A stretch of DNA of 64,000 bases, taken from Anniella stebbinsi. Lineage: Eukaryota; Chordata; Lepidosauria; Squamata; Anniellidae. The stretch spans positions 70,672,763 through 70,736,762 of the forward strand of contig JARDYH010000007.1 of the NCBI GenBank assembly GCA_029215795.1, given 5' to 3'. The position numbers and the translations under genes are program-made. Numbering within the stretch: position 1 is the first letter of the stretch; each line of letters opens with the position of its first letter. This document shows, piece after piece, positions 12,030 to 21,390 of this stretch. The notes under the pieces are model-generated. The model was not told the DNA's origin. It did not search any database and saw only the letters and a list, made by a program, of their open reading frames with translations.

Positions 12030-12588
12030 CCTTACCCTTCAGTTCTCCCCAGTGTGGCTCGTCCCTCTCAATTCAGATGAGTACAGAGGAAAGGCAAGAC
12101 CGTATTCTCTCATATGAGCCTACCGGTGCTCTGAAATCTTCTGGGGAGGCCTTTCGCTCAGTCCCACAAACATCCCAGGAATGCCTGATGGGTGCACAAG
12201 AGAGGGCCTTCTCAGTGGCTGCTCCAAGGCTCTGGAACTCCCTTCGTAGGGAGGCTAGGCTGGCTCCCTCTGTGCTACACTTTCAGAGGCAGGCAAAACC
12301 TTTTTTATTCTGGCAGGCTTTTGGAACTACTCTGGACCTGTGTACATGTATTGGTTGTTGTTTTTAATCTGTTACTGTTTAACAAAAAATTAAGTGTTTT
12401 TAATTTTACTGCAGGTTTAATTCTATTGTAACTTTTGTAAATTTTTATTTGTATAAAATACAAATAAAATAATTTGTAAATTATTTTATTTGTATTTTAT
12501 TTGTAAATTGTACATGTTTTAATCTTGTAAACTACCTTGAGTCCCAGCCCTGGGGAAAAGGTGGGATATAAATGAATAAATAAATAGG
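12030..12588 (+). mobile_element. 3' end of an L2-like LINE
   Basis: Contains the LINE C-terminal pattern AFSVAAPRLWNSLRREARLA followed by a 3' UTR and a tail of the form gggatataaatgaataaataaatag, paralleling the end of the larger copy at 18832-19231. It is intergenic, upstream of the CNFN-like gene. Confidence 0.65.
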
Positions 12589-12705
12589 GTTTGCTGAAAT
12601 TCTGTCATCCAAAGCTCATGAAATGCTGCACCTTGGGAGCTGGATTTGGCGGTGGTGAAAAGTGGGCATTCCCCTTTCTCTCCTCTCCACTTTCCAGGGG
12701 TTGCC

Positions 12706-12829
12706 ATGGCCTATCAGACTGATGTGGTCATTGATGCTCAGCCACAATCCATGGGCACCAGCTACACGTTCACGAGCCAGGAAAACTGGAATTCAGAAAT
12801 GTGCGACTGCTTTTCCGACATGGGCATTT
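12706..12829 (+). CDS. CNFN: CNFN-like coding exon 1
   Basis: Encodes residues 1-41 plus one base of codon 42. It begins MAYQTDVVIDAQ and ends CDCFSDMGI before a consensus donor (gtgagt at 12830). The exon probably starts at 12697 after a pyrimidine-rich acceptor. Confidence 0.85.
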
Positions 12830-15749
12830 GTGAGTAAAAGAGGGGTCCTCTTCTGTCCTTCAAGGGATGGGCTGCACATGGCAAGAGAAAGGGCTGCCAG
12901 TGGGGTGTCTGTCAGGCAACCAGCACTGTGTTGGGAAAAGCCAAGGTGAAGAGATTTCAAATAGCAGGCTAATGGAAGGAATCTGTGGCTAATGCATCAT
13001 GGGTAGAGCCAGCGTGGTACAGTGTTTGAAGTGGTGGACTGGGACTCGGAAGTGCCGGGTTCAAATCCCAGCTTAATCATGAAGCTCACCTTGAGCAAGC
13101 CCCCTCCCCTTCCCCCAGACCTCCCTCTCTCTCCTAAGCTAAGCTACTTCACAGGGTTGTTGTGATTATAAAATTAGGAAGATGGGAGGGAAGCGAGTAT
13201 ATTATTTTAGCTCTTTAGAGGAAGGCAGGATGTAAATGTTAATCTTTATCATCTTCATCGTCCTTAACAGTAATAATGGGGACTGAGAAATGATGGACAA
13301 AAGAGGACACGTGGACGGGGAAGAAAGGGGAAGAAGAGCTAACAGATTTTGTTTAAAATTGCATTGGGTCTTTATAAATACAGAGGTGTCTCATAAATTC
13401 TAATAATAATAATAATAATAATAAGCAGTCCTGGACAAACAGAAATTGCATCTCAGCCACTGAATATGGGCACTGCTCTCTACTCCACAATGTGCTCTGG
13501 TTTGGAAGATCAAATCCTGTTTAATAAGCAGGATTACTGAATTTTATGTGTAATTTACTCCTCCTCCACTTTTTTTAGAATGTTGTAATATTTAAAACAG
13601 AGGCCTTTAAAGTATGTAATTACACTTACATGTTTTTCTTATTGTTTTGTTGAAATTTGCAATAAACATGATTAATTTTTTTTTTAAAAAAAAAAGCCAG
13701 GATTACCCATGCTACCAAAATCAGTTCCCGTGGTTTTAGAATCCACAAAATAGGAGAGGATTTGCATCTGCCTGCCATTCAAGCTAAAGCCACACAGCAG
13801 GGGTAGTGGAGGTGATGGATTTGTGGAACAGACAAGGTTAGGTTCCCAGGGGTGGGTACCAGGGAGTGTAGAAGGTTGTCGGTCCTGAGTTCTTTTCCCT
13901 GGAGCACCCAGTGGGGGTTGATAGTATGTCATTCTTTTTCTCCTCCTGCAGGTCTCTGTGGCACATTTGTGCCCTGTATCCTTGCCTGCCGTGTGGCGCA
14001 GCAGGCCAATGAATGCTACTGCCTCCCATACCTGCCTGGCACTCTCATAGCCTTGCGCACTGGTGTCCGTGAGAAATACCACATTGAGGTATGAAACAGG
14101 GGAAGTCAAATAAAGACTGTGAGCTTCTCTACATTAAAAACATAAAAATAAAACCTGCTGCCTTAACCAGGGCTTTGTGCTTCCGTTTTCCTTTTGGAAT
14201 TGCAATTGGCTCAATTCCATGGGTGTCCTCCATTCAACTCAATAAAATAGTGCCATCTTTTGGTGGAATTATAGCACAACGTCACCTGTACACGGGCCGG
14301 ATTTTTTAAAAAATGTATTATCTCTGTTTTCTGACCACGGAATAAGGGGAGGATGTCCTAGCTGTTGATGATGTCATGTAATTGACTCACAAACTTCCAT
14401 GAGTGGCCAGTTACAAGCATGCTGTTAATTGCTCCTTTAGAAAAGTCCTTGATGTGGGGAGAAGGGATTGTGATTGCACAGAGGTCCAACCAAGAGGCCC
14501 AGTCTGTGCTGATGGATACCTTTCTGTCAACTCAAATTATGTCCGTTGGCTAGCAAACTTCTGAGCTACATGGGAATTCTTTCTGGAGGAATCAGATTTC
14601 TTGGCATTAAGAACCAAAAGAGTCTTGTGGCACCTTAAAGAGTAACAATTAAGGGGGCATAAACTTTCAGGAACTAGAGTCTGCTTCATCAACGGACTCA
14701 GGTCTGTGAAAACCTTTGCCATACTAAGGAGCTGGCACAAGATTCTTTGCTCTTTTTGCTGTAACAGATTGGCAAGTGTATCACTCTGACTATTAGTAAA
14801 GGCATTAAAGCAGGGCCAAGACATTTTTTCTGGTCACTTGACAATCTCTGAAGGCTTGGGATGATTGGGGGACAAAGCCTTCTCCATGGTGGTGCCACAT
14901 ATTTGAACACCTTTCCCAGTGAGGTCTTCAAGTGAAGTTTGTTTTATTTTCCTGGGCTTTCCTTGACTAACACTAATTGATTCTATTCTAACTTTTATTG
15001 CTGCTGTCTTAATTTAGATAGTGTAGGTTGGTAGCTCTGAAGTCAGTGGGGCTATGATTCTTCTCGGGGGATCAGTCAGAACCATCCAGAACTCTAAAGA
15101 GCTATCTAAAGAGCTGAATCTATTTGGGGGGTTGTGTTAAGCACCTTGGAGTGCTCCTGTAGAGTTCTGATTGAAACACAGAGGATCCAGATTAATTTGT
15201 TACACTAGTATAACATTTATATGAAGGGCATATAATCAAATGGTAAACCAACCCGTGCTCATAATGTCTGGAAACATTATTGCACGTTCAAATAGTACTT
15301 GTGCATTTTTATCAAAATTAGCAAAATGCTACGATTAGTGGGCAATGAGCATACATTTGTGAACCACATTTGTGAGCCCTTCCCCAACTTGTTGCCTGCC
15401 AGGTGAGTTGAACTACAACCCCCATCAGCCCCAGTCATATCGTCCAATGGATGATGGGAATTGTAGTCCAACACATCTGGAGGGAAGGCTGCTATGTGCT
15501 TGAACTTCCCAAGTGGTGGCCAACTGAACCCATAGACGGATGGGAATTTTAGTCCTTGTCCCAGTCAAAGGTCAGTTTTTTCTTTCTTCAGGGGCCTGAG
15601 CCATGCAATCCGCTTTACCCCTGACCTCCCATGTTAATCCAGCTTTCGTTTCTACCCAGGGTTCCATCTTCGAGGACTGGATAGTCATGGCCTGCTGCCC
15701 GCTCTGTGGTCTTTGTCAGCTTTCACGAGAACTGAACCAGAGGAACTGA
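12706..15749 (+). CDS. CNFN: Cornifelin-like PLAC8-family protein, three coding exons
   Basis: Joined coding exons 12706-12829, 13952-14088 and 15660-15749 encode 116 aa; all introns are GT-AG and phases agree. The protein is a small cysteine-rich PLAC8-domain protein: a short variable N-terminus, then the family core beginning CLCGTFVPC (about residue 42) with paired cysteines (CYC, ACC, CGLC) and the conserved RTGVREKYHI-GS-EDW stretch, ending CQLSRELNQRN. That block and the C-terminus look closer to cornifelin than to PLAC8 itself, by recollection of those families. Mammalian cornifelin is a component of the cornified envelope of skin; a similar epithelial role here is inference. The start has a good context (gccATGG) and lies 9 bases after a splice acceptor (cttttccag type tract ending 12696), so an upstream non-coding exon is implied but not located. 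Human CNFN lies in the same chromosomal band as ATP1A3 and RABAC1, which supports the identity. The paralogue assignment is less sure than the family. Confidence 0.82.
13006..13245 (+). mobile_element. tRNA-derived SINE
   Basis: tRNA-like head (agcgtggtacagtg...) with B box GGTTCAAATCC at 13058-13068, then a body with ttcacagggttgttgtgat. It lies in the first intron of the CNFN-like gene. It is not a functional tRNA gene: no intact cloverleaf. Confidence 0.65.
13952..14088 (+). CDS. CNFN: CNFN-like coding exon 2
   Basis: Completes codon 42 (Cys) and encodes the start of the PLAC8 core, CLCGTFVPC, through RTGVREKYHIE. Acceptor is a cctgcag tract ending 13951; donor is gtatga at 14089. The intron after it is phase 0. 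Confidence 0.87.
14089..15659 (+). other. Second intron of the CNFN-like gene
   Basis: Contains a common reptilian interspersed repeat near 14610-14700 (gtcttgtggcaccttaaag), a partial CAGTGGAGGC-type MITE near 15034-15190 and a CCCTCCAGATG-type MITE near 15380-15490. Confidence 0.5.
15660..15749 (+). CDS. CNFN: CNFN-like coding exon 3 with stop
   Basis: Encodes GSIFEDWIVMACCPLCGLC through the C-terminal RELNQRN and a TGA stop at 15747-15749. The acceptor is tctacccag ending 15659. Confidence 0.87.
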   Translation, partial: GSIFEDWIVMACCPLCGLCQLSRELNQRN

Positions 15750-15932
15750 GAAGGAAGGGAATGTGGCCAATCTTTACTCCTGCAAAGGGGAAACCACTCT
15801 AAGTGGATAAATGGCCAGTTCCCAAACAGGGGAGCACATTCCGGCCAGCGAGAGACCTGCCGTCCTATGAGGAGGAAGCGTGGAAAGGGACAGAACCCCT
15901 CTGTGGCCAACCAACCTTGAAATCTGTATACT

Positions 15933-15938
15933 AATAAA
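15933..15938 (+). terminator. Poly(A) signal of the CNFN-like gene
   Basis: A canonical AATAAA lies 184 bases after the stop codon, giving a short 3' UTR. A T/GT-rich stretch follows, as expected downstream of a cleavage site. Confidence 0.7.
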
Positions 15939-16157
15939 ATAATCCTTGTCTAAAACTGTGTGCATTTTGGAGATTATTTTTAGTTGGGGCAGGAAGAGCA
16001 GAAGTGAGAACTGATGTGATCCACTGGGCTGAGTTAAAGATATGGTGGCCAAGAACCAGGACTCCAGCCTGGTTTTGTCCATCTGGCAGAGGGCTAAAGT
16101 GCAAGAAATCAGTAGAGGAAGCTTTTTATGGCATGGAGACAAAACATTTGGGAACGA

Positions 16158-16295
16158 CCATAGCTTGGTGGTGGAACGCATGCTTTACATGCCAAAGATC
16201 TCAGGTTCACTCATTGACATCTCTAGTTAAAAGGAGACGATTATGGGAAAGACCTCTGCTGGAGAGCCACTGCCCATAAGAATAGACAATGATGT
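16158..16295 (+). mobile_element. Second tRNA-derived SINE type
   Basis: Head cttggtggtggaacgcatgc with degenerate B box near 16203, then the gagagccactgccc and agacaatgatg segments. The antisense copy at 40262-40380 and the fragment at 58322-58390 belong to the same type. Confidence 0.5.
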
Positions 16296-16859
16296 TGCAG
16301 CGGGGTTGGAATGTAGCGCTGCACAGCACTGGGACTTTTTTTTTCAGAGCTGGAGTCGCGACATCGTCCAGAGTGCTGGAATAATTGACGGATCCTCCAA
16401 GTTTTACTATAATTTTTACAAGCTGAACCTATGTGATCAGAAGTAAGTACCACTGCTGTCAACGGAGCTTACACCAACGTAACTATGTCCAGGATTACAG
16501 CCACAGTCTATAAGCTTAGTCATTTGTTTAGATGTCTGTGTTTTGTGATGGAGTTTTTAACCTCCTCAATGTTAGCACCTTTGAGTATACTCAACAGAAA
16601 AGCAGGATACAAACATCCTGGAAGAGTTGGGATTTTCCTTGTAGATGTGGCAATAAGGGCTGTGACAATAAGACTTCTGGTATCCATATTGGGCTAGACA
16701 AACAAATAGGCTTAAGGCGTAATGCTATGCATGCTTAGACAGAAAAAAAATCTGACAGCTCCCAGCATTCTCCAGCCAGCAGTAACACACAGTATATCTG
16801 TACATTATTTATAGTCAGGGAAGCAGGAATGCTCCAAACTCCCCGTTTTAAGTCACAAT

Positions 16860-19231
16860 CCTGTGCAGTCTGGATTTCGATCTGGTTCTGGGACTGAATC
16901 AGCCTTGGTCGCCCTGATGGATTACCTTTATCGAGAGAGGGACAGGGGGAATGCAACCCTGTTAATTCTGCTAGATCTCTCATCTGCTTTTGATACCATC
17001 GACCATGGTATCCTCCTGGATCGACTCCGTGGAGTGAACGTTGGAGGCGCTGTGCTACAGCGCTTCTGGTCCCACATACAGGGTCATTTTCAGAGAGTAA
17101 CATTGGGTGACCATTCCTCGGCCCCTTGTCCCCAATGTTATTTAACATCTATATGAAGCTGCTGGGAGTGGTCATTAGGGGATTTGGAGCTAAATGCCAT
17201 CAATATGCTGATGGCACGCAGCTCTGTCTCCCTGTGATAGCTGAATCAGGTGAGGCTGTGCAGGTCCTGGACCGGTGCCTAGTCTCAGTAATGGGCTGGG
17301 TGAGGGTCAATAAACTGAAGCTGAATCCTGGCACGACGGAAGTTCTGTGGGTAAGTTGTTCCCGAGTCCAGGAGATAGCCTCATTGCCTGTTCTGGATGG
17401 AGTTGCACTCCCTCTGAAAGATCAGGTTCGTAGTCTGGTGGTACCCTTAGATTCATCTCTGTTGCTGGAGGCTCAAGTGGTCATGGTGGCTAGGAGTGCC
17501 TTTTACCAGCTTCAGCTGGTTCACTAGCTACAGCCTCTCCTGGACAAGGATAGCTTGGCCAAGGTGGTACAGGCATTGGTAACCTCAAGATTGGATTATT
17601 GCAACGCGCTCTATGTGGGGCTGCCTTTAAAGCTGCTGCAGAAGCTGGAGTTAGTGCAGAATGCTGCAGCTCGGCTGCTGTCTGCAGCTTCCCCTTTCCA
17701 GCATGTATTTCCTTGGCTGAGGGAACTGCACTGGCTGCCTATTCGCTACCAGGCCAGGTTTAAGGTTCTTGTACTAGTGTACAAAGCCCTGAACCACTTG
17801 GGACCAGGGGTGCCTCTACAAGAGCGATTTAAAGCTCTTTCAAGGTGCATTACCAAATTTACCCCTACAAGAGCGGAGCGCAAATCGGGTCCAGGCACGT
17901 TTTATCTCCGATTATTTGCATTTTCGAATGCGCGTTAAATAGCAAGTTTTAATTTACCGCGGGAGTAAGAGCACCTTATGTCCGTGTAAACAACTTTCTG
18001 AGGAGGTGCATTAAAGATCAGAGTGGGCGGACTGTGGTCCTGATGTGATGCATGGAACTGCCCCTTCGCTGGGAAAACCTCCCACTTTATCGTTTAGTTT
18101 TATTTCCTGCTTGCAACTTCCTCCTTGTTCTCCGTTTCTCTGGATGGAAGCTCCAGGAAGAGGTGACCCAATGTGAACTGAAAATAAAGTTTATTTTAAC
18201 TCCCCTGATGGAATATTTCGTTCATGGAGACATGGGGCCAGATGGAGGTGGTTTCACGAGACGTAAAGGGGGTAGGAAGGATGTGCGCATGTGCACATAA
18301 TTAGCGATCAGCTTAGACAGATCGTCCCCTCGCTTCTTGCTTGGTTCCTGACATGAGCTGTGTATGTGTGTGTGTGCTCGCTAGGAAGAGGAGGGGGAAA
18401 GAACGAAGCAGCACCACCCTGTCTGTTTTGGCGTGTGTGTGTGTACAAGGCACATTCCCATTTGCTCCTGAGCAGCTCAAATGGCAATCAGGCGAAGGGG
18501 AGGGGGGGAGAGAGAGAGGCAGCCCTGGCTATAATTACATTTTCAAAGGGTGCTGGAGGGGGAAACTTATGAGGCATGTTCCCATTTACTCCTGAGCAGT
18601 TCAGTTCAAATGGCAATCGGGCAAAGGGGGAGGAGAGAGGTAGCCGAACAGGTTAACCAGTCATACCCAGCAGGTAATCTAGGTAACCAAAGGGGGAGAT
18701 TCTGGTAGGCGGGGAGAATAATGTGCTGCTATGCCTCTCGTGTATAGGGATTAGGCGTAAACGTGCTTATCAGGAAAAGTGCATAATCAGGCAACCGGGC
18801 ATCAAAGCGAAATCTTGTAGAGGGGGCCCAGGATACCTTAGAGAACGTCTTCTCCCCATCAACCTGCCCACTCACTGAGGTCTTCCAAGGGCATGCTCCT
18901 GGTGGTTCCACATAGACCTATCATCGGATTGGAGTCCACCAGGGGAAGAGTCTTCAGTGTGGTGGCCCCCCTGCTATGGAATTCCCTGCCTCTAGAGGTC
19001 AGGCAGGTGGCAACTTTGTATTCCTTCCTGCACCTTCTAAAAACGTCGTTGTTCCAGGAAGCCTTGCCTTAATGACCAGCTGCGATTTATTTTGCAATTT
19101 GTTTCTTTTAAAAATTTACTTTTAATGTGTTTTTATTCTGTTTGTATTCTATTCTATTTTGTCTACCATGCCCAAATTTTGAATGGGGAGCGGTATGAAA
19201 ATATTGTAAATAAATAAATAAATAAATAAAT
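16860..19231 (+). mobile_element. Degenerate L2-like LINE, 5'-truncated and interrupted
   Basis: Translates in pieces to reverse transcriptase: QSGFRSGSGTESALVALMDY, LLILLDLSSAFDTIDHGILL, the YADG remnant of the YADD active site (second Asp replaced by Gly), KLKLNPGTTEVLW, and the C-terminal SRLDYCNALYVGLP and QNAAARLL motifs. Frames shift at several points. It is interrupted at 17808-18828, resumes with GYLRERL, and ends in a (TAAA)n tail at 19205-19231. Assignment to L2 rather than another non-LTR clade is from recollection of family motifs. Confidence 0.8.
17808..18828 (-). mobile_element. 1021-bp diverged relative of the GGCC-TIR MITE, inserted in an L2-like LINE
   Basis: Left about 150 bases and right about 110 bases align with the ends of the 355-bp family (same order of landmarks, including GCGTTAAATAGC and the GTGCATAATC segment). 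The interior from about 18000 to 18720 is unrelated to it. Ends read GGGTGCCTCTACAA and, in reverse, GGCCCCCTCTACAA. TSD CAG lies at 17805-17807 and 18829-18831. The interior contains an imperfect duplication of about 75 bp offset by 124 bp (near 18448 and 18571). Confidence 0.75.
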
Positions 19232-19286
19232 GTTTAGATAGAGTAAAAGTCCTACAACTCCCAGCATTCCCTAGTCAGCATGGAGT

Positions 19287-19819
19287 CAGTGGAGGCTGAT
19301 GTCTCCAATTTCGGTGGGGCTGTAAACTAGGCTGACCAGATAAAATCCAGGTCAGGACTCATGTAACTTTAACAGTTGTAGAGAAAAGGGAATTTCAGGC
19401 AGTGTAATTTGTATGCAATTAGTTCCTGGTGAAATTCCCTCTTCATCACAACTGTTAAAGTTGCAGGGGCCCTGCCTTCTTTTGTATATGGTCACTCTAG
19501 TATAGTGCCTGCACCTTTAACTGTTGTGATGAAGAGGGAATTTCACCAGGAATTAATTGCATACAAATGACACTGGCTGAAATTCCCTTTTCTCTACAAC
19601 TGTTAAAGTTACATGAGCCCTGACCTGGATTTTATCTGGTCACCCTACTGACTGTAAACCCATTCTGGGATTCAGTCAGAACCTGCCAGAACTCTAAAGG
19701 TGCCATCCAACGTACTGAACTCTACCCTCAAAATAGCACCAGCACCTTGGATATCTCATTTAGAGTTCTGGCTGGTTCTGTCACAACCCCACCGAAATCG
19801 GAGCCAACAGCATCCACTG
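19287..19819. mobile_element. CAGTGGAGGC-type MITE interrupted by hAT-like MITE copy 3
   Basis: Both ends of the 43045-43254 element type are recognisable (left CAGTGGAGGCTGATG, right ending CATCCACTG). The palindromic MITE at 19328-19647 interrupts it. I see no convincing target duplication. Its right end touches the CpG-rich RABAC1 promoter region. Confidence 0.6.
19328..19647. mobile_element. Palindromic hAT-like MITE, copy 3, nested upstream of RABAC1
   Basis: Same arm type and length (320 bp) as copy 2. The left flank CTGTAAAC recurs on the right after four extra bases (19652-19659). It sits inside another MITE (19287-19819). Confidence 0.78.
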
Positions 19820-20120
19820 CCCTTAGTTACGGGGGGAGCCGCGAGCGCATGAAGACTGCATTTCCCAGCACGCCCCGCGCCTGCGAAAGTAAACATCCTG
19901 TTCCTCCCCGCCCTGCGAGTGCCACGCAGACGATTCGCTTCCGGCGGGGAGCTGGACCGGATTGCGAAGGAGGCAGGTGAGCGATCGAGGTTCTGTTGCC
20001 AGGGGTAACCCTGGATGCAGGGGGGAAAGCATCTTCTGGGCTGTTCCGCTCCGGGTTGGGGCCGCCTGGAGGGAGGGAGGTTCTTGCCCGTCTTGCTCTG
20101 CTCCCCCTCCCTGCGCAAAT
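19820..20120 (+). promoter_or_regulatory. RABAC1: Probable CpG-rich promoter and first exon of RABAC1
   Basis: This stretch is markedly richer in CpG than its surroundings and is the only such stretch upstream of the first RABAC1 coding exon. A consensus donor (GGCAG followed by gtgagc, junction 19976/19977) could end a non-coding first exon, giving a 1.3-kb first intron to the acceptor at 21276. No TATA box is evident. It abuts a stack of transposons ending at 19819. The transcription start is inferred. Confidence 0.5.
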
Positions 20121-21310
20121 GAGCCAAGAGCTGCTAAGAGATGGGAGACACACCCGACGCTCTCTGGGCATTAGCTGGGGTCTAGCATTGGGTACCCACC
20201 CCTCGTGGTCTGTGTGGCATCCCTGGGCCAGTGGTAGGTGGCAATTTGTGCCTAAATACACACCGTTTCTTTCTTGACTCCTCTCTTACACTCCTCAGTC
20301 TCTTGACTGGTAAGAAGAGCCCTGGGTGGATCAGCCAGGGGTCCATTTTTCCTAGTATCCTGTTTCCAAGAATGGGCAGACAAATGCTTCGGGGAAGCCT
20401 AAAAGCAGGGCACGAAATTAACACCCTTCCCCTATTTGTGCCCCCCCCATCACCTATTATTTAGGGCAGGGCCCTCCAGAAAGCCCACAAGCAGGAAATT
20501 AAGATAATACCCTTCTTCCACTTTTCATTCTCCAATGACTGGTATTCAGAGCCATGGTGGTTTTCAGAGGGTCTGTGCAACTGTAATTGCTAATAGCCAT
20601 TGGTAGACTTTTCCTCCTCCATGAATATTCTTTTTTAAAATGATAAGAGACCCTTGAGAATCCCATGTAAGCTGCTCTGATCTTTCCAAGGGATAATAGG
20701 ATGTAATAGTAATTAGTTACAGCATATTAAGAGGGATGTTACCACTTCTGAAATAATTATTGGTGGGCACATGGGCTGTGTCAGTCAACACAGGAAATCT
20801 CAGTTCTTTTACTACAGCTCAGAGCTGTAGTATCCTCCAAGTCATCTTGCTCAGCACCCAGGTAGTGCTAGGTGCCGGGGCCTGAGTCCAGAGCTGTCTC
20901 CTTTCTGTGGGAATTCTACATAAGAGAATTGTACCCTTTAAGGCCCTTTGTATATTACCTTTCTAGGCATAGACCTAAATTTGTTTTGTTTTTTGTACAT
21001 CTAAAACTGTAAAAAGCGAACACGTCAAACACTATGTACAGAGGTGTTTCTTGTAGATACTTTTGTCAGGAAGTTTTGACTGGCTGCAGTTCCCTGTTCA
21101 GTGTACACTCAACAGCAGACCCTTCTTTGCCCCTGCAAAATGTGTGAAGTGCCCCCCCTAGCATTGGACAGGACACTTTGGCATTCATGGTAGTCTACTC
21201 CCCCACCCCATCAATCCAGCTTCCCATGTTTCGTACTCAACTATCTCACCTGTCTCTCTCTCCTTTCTCCCTGTAGCTCCTGGATCTTGTCTGAACTTGC
21301 CTGAAGTGTG

Positions 21311-21390
21311 ATGGCTGGCAAAACAGGGCCAGATCATCTCTTCAACCCAGCCACAGAGATGGAGGCTGCCGGAACTGTGCTGGGCACCAA
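21311..21390 (+). CDS. RABAC1: RABAC1 coding exon 1
   Basis: Encodes the variable cytosolic N-terminus, MAGKTGPDHLFNPATEMEAA through GT, plus two bases of the next codon. The exon itself starts at 21277 with 34 bases of 5' UTR; the donor gtaagg follows at 21391. Confidence 0.93.

Noticed and set aside
13006..13245. tRNA gene suggested by a B box
   Set aside because: The head belongs to a tRNA-derived SINE also present at 29371-29592; no intact cloverleaf is visible.
16863..17938. Reverse-transcriptase-like frames taken as a host gene
   Set aside because: They are pieces of a decayed L2-like LINE with frameshifts, a lost catalytic aspartate and a LINE tail.
17820..17960. LINE coding continuation past the GPG motif
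   Set aside because: This part aligns to the 355-bp MITE family, not to the LINE; the LINE resumes at 18829.
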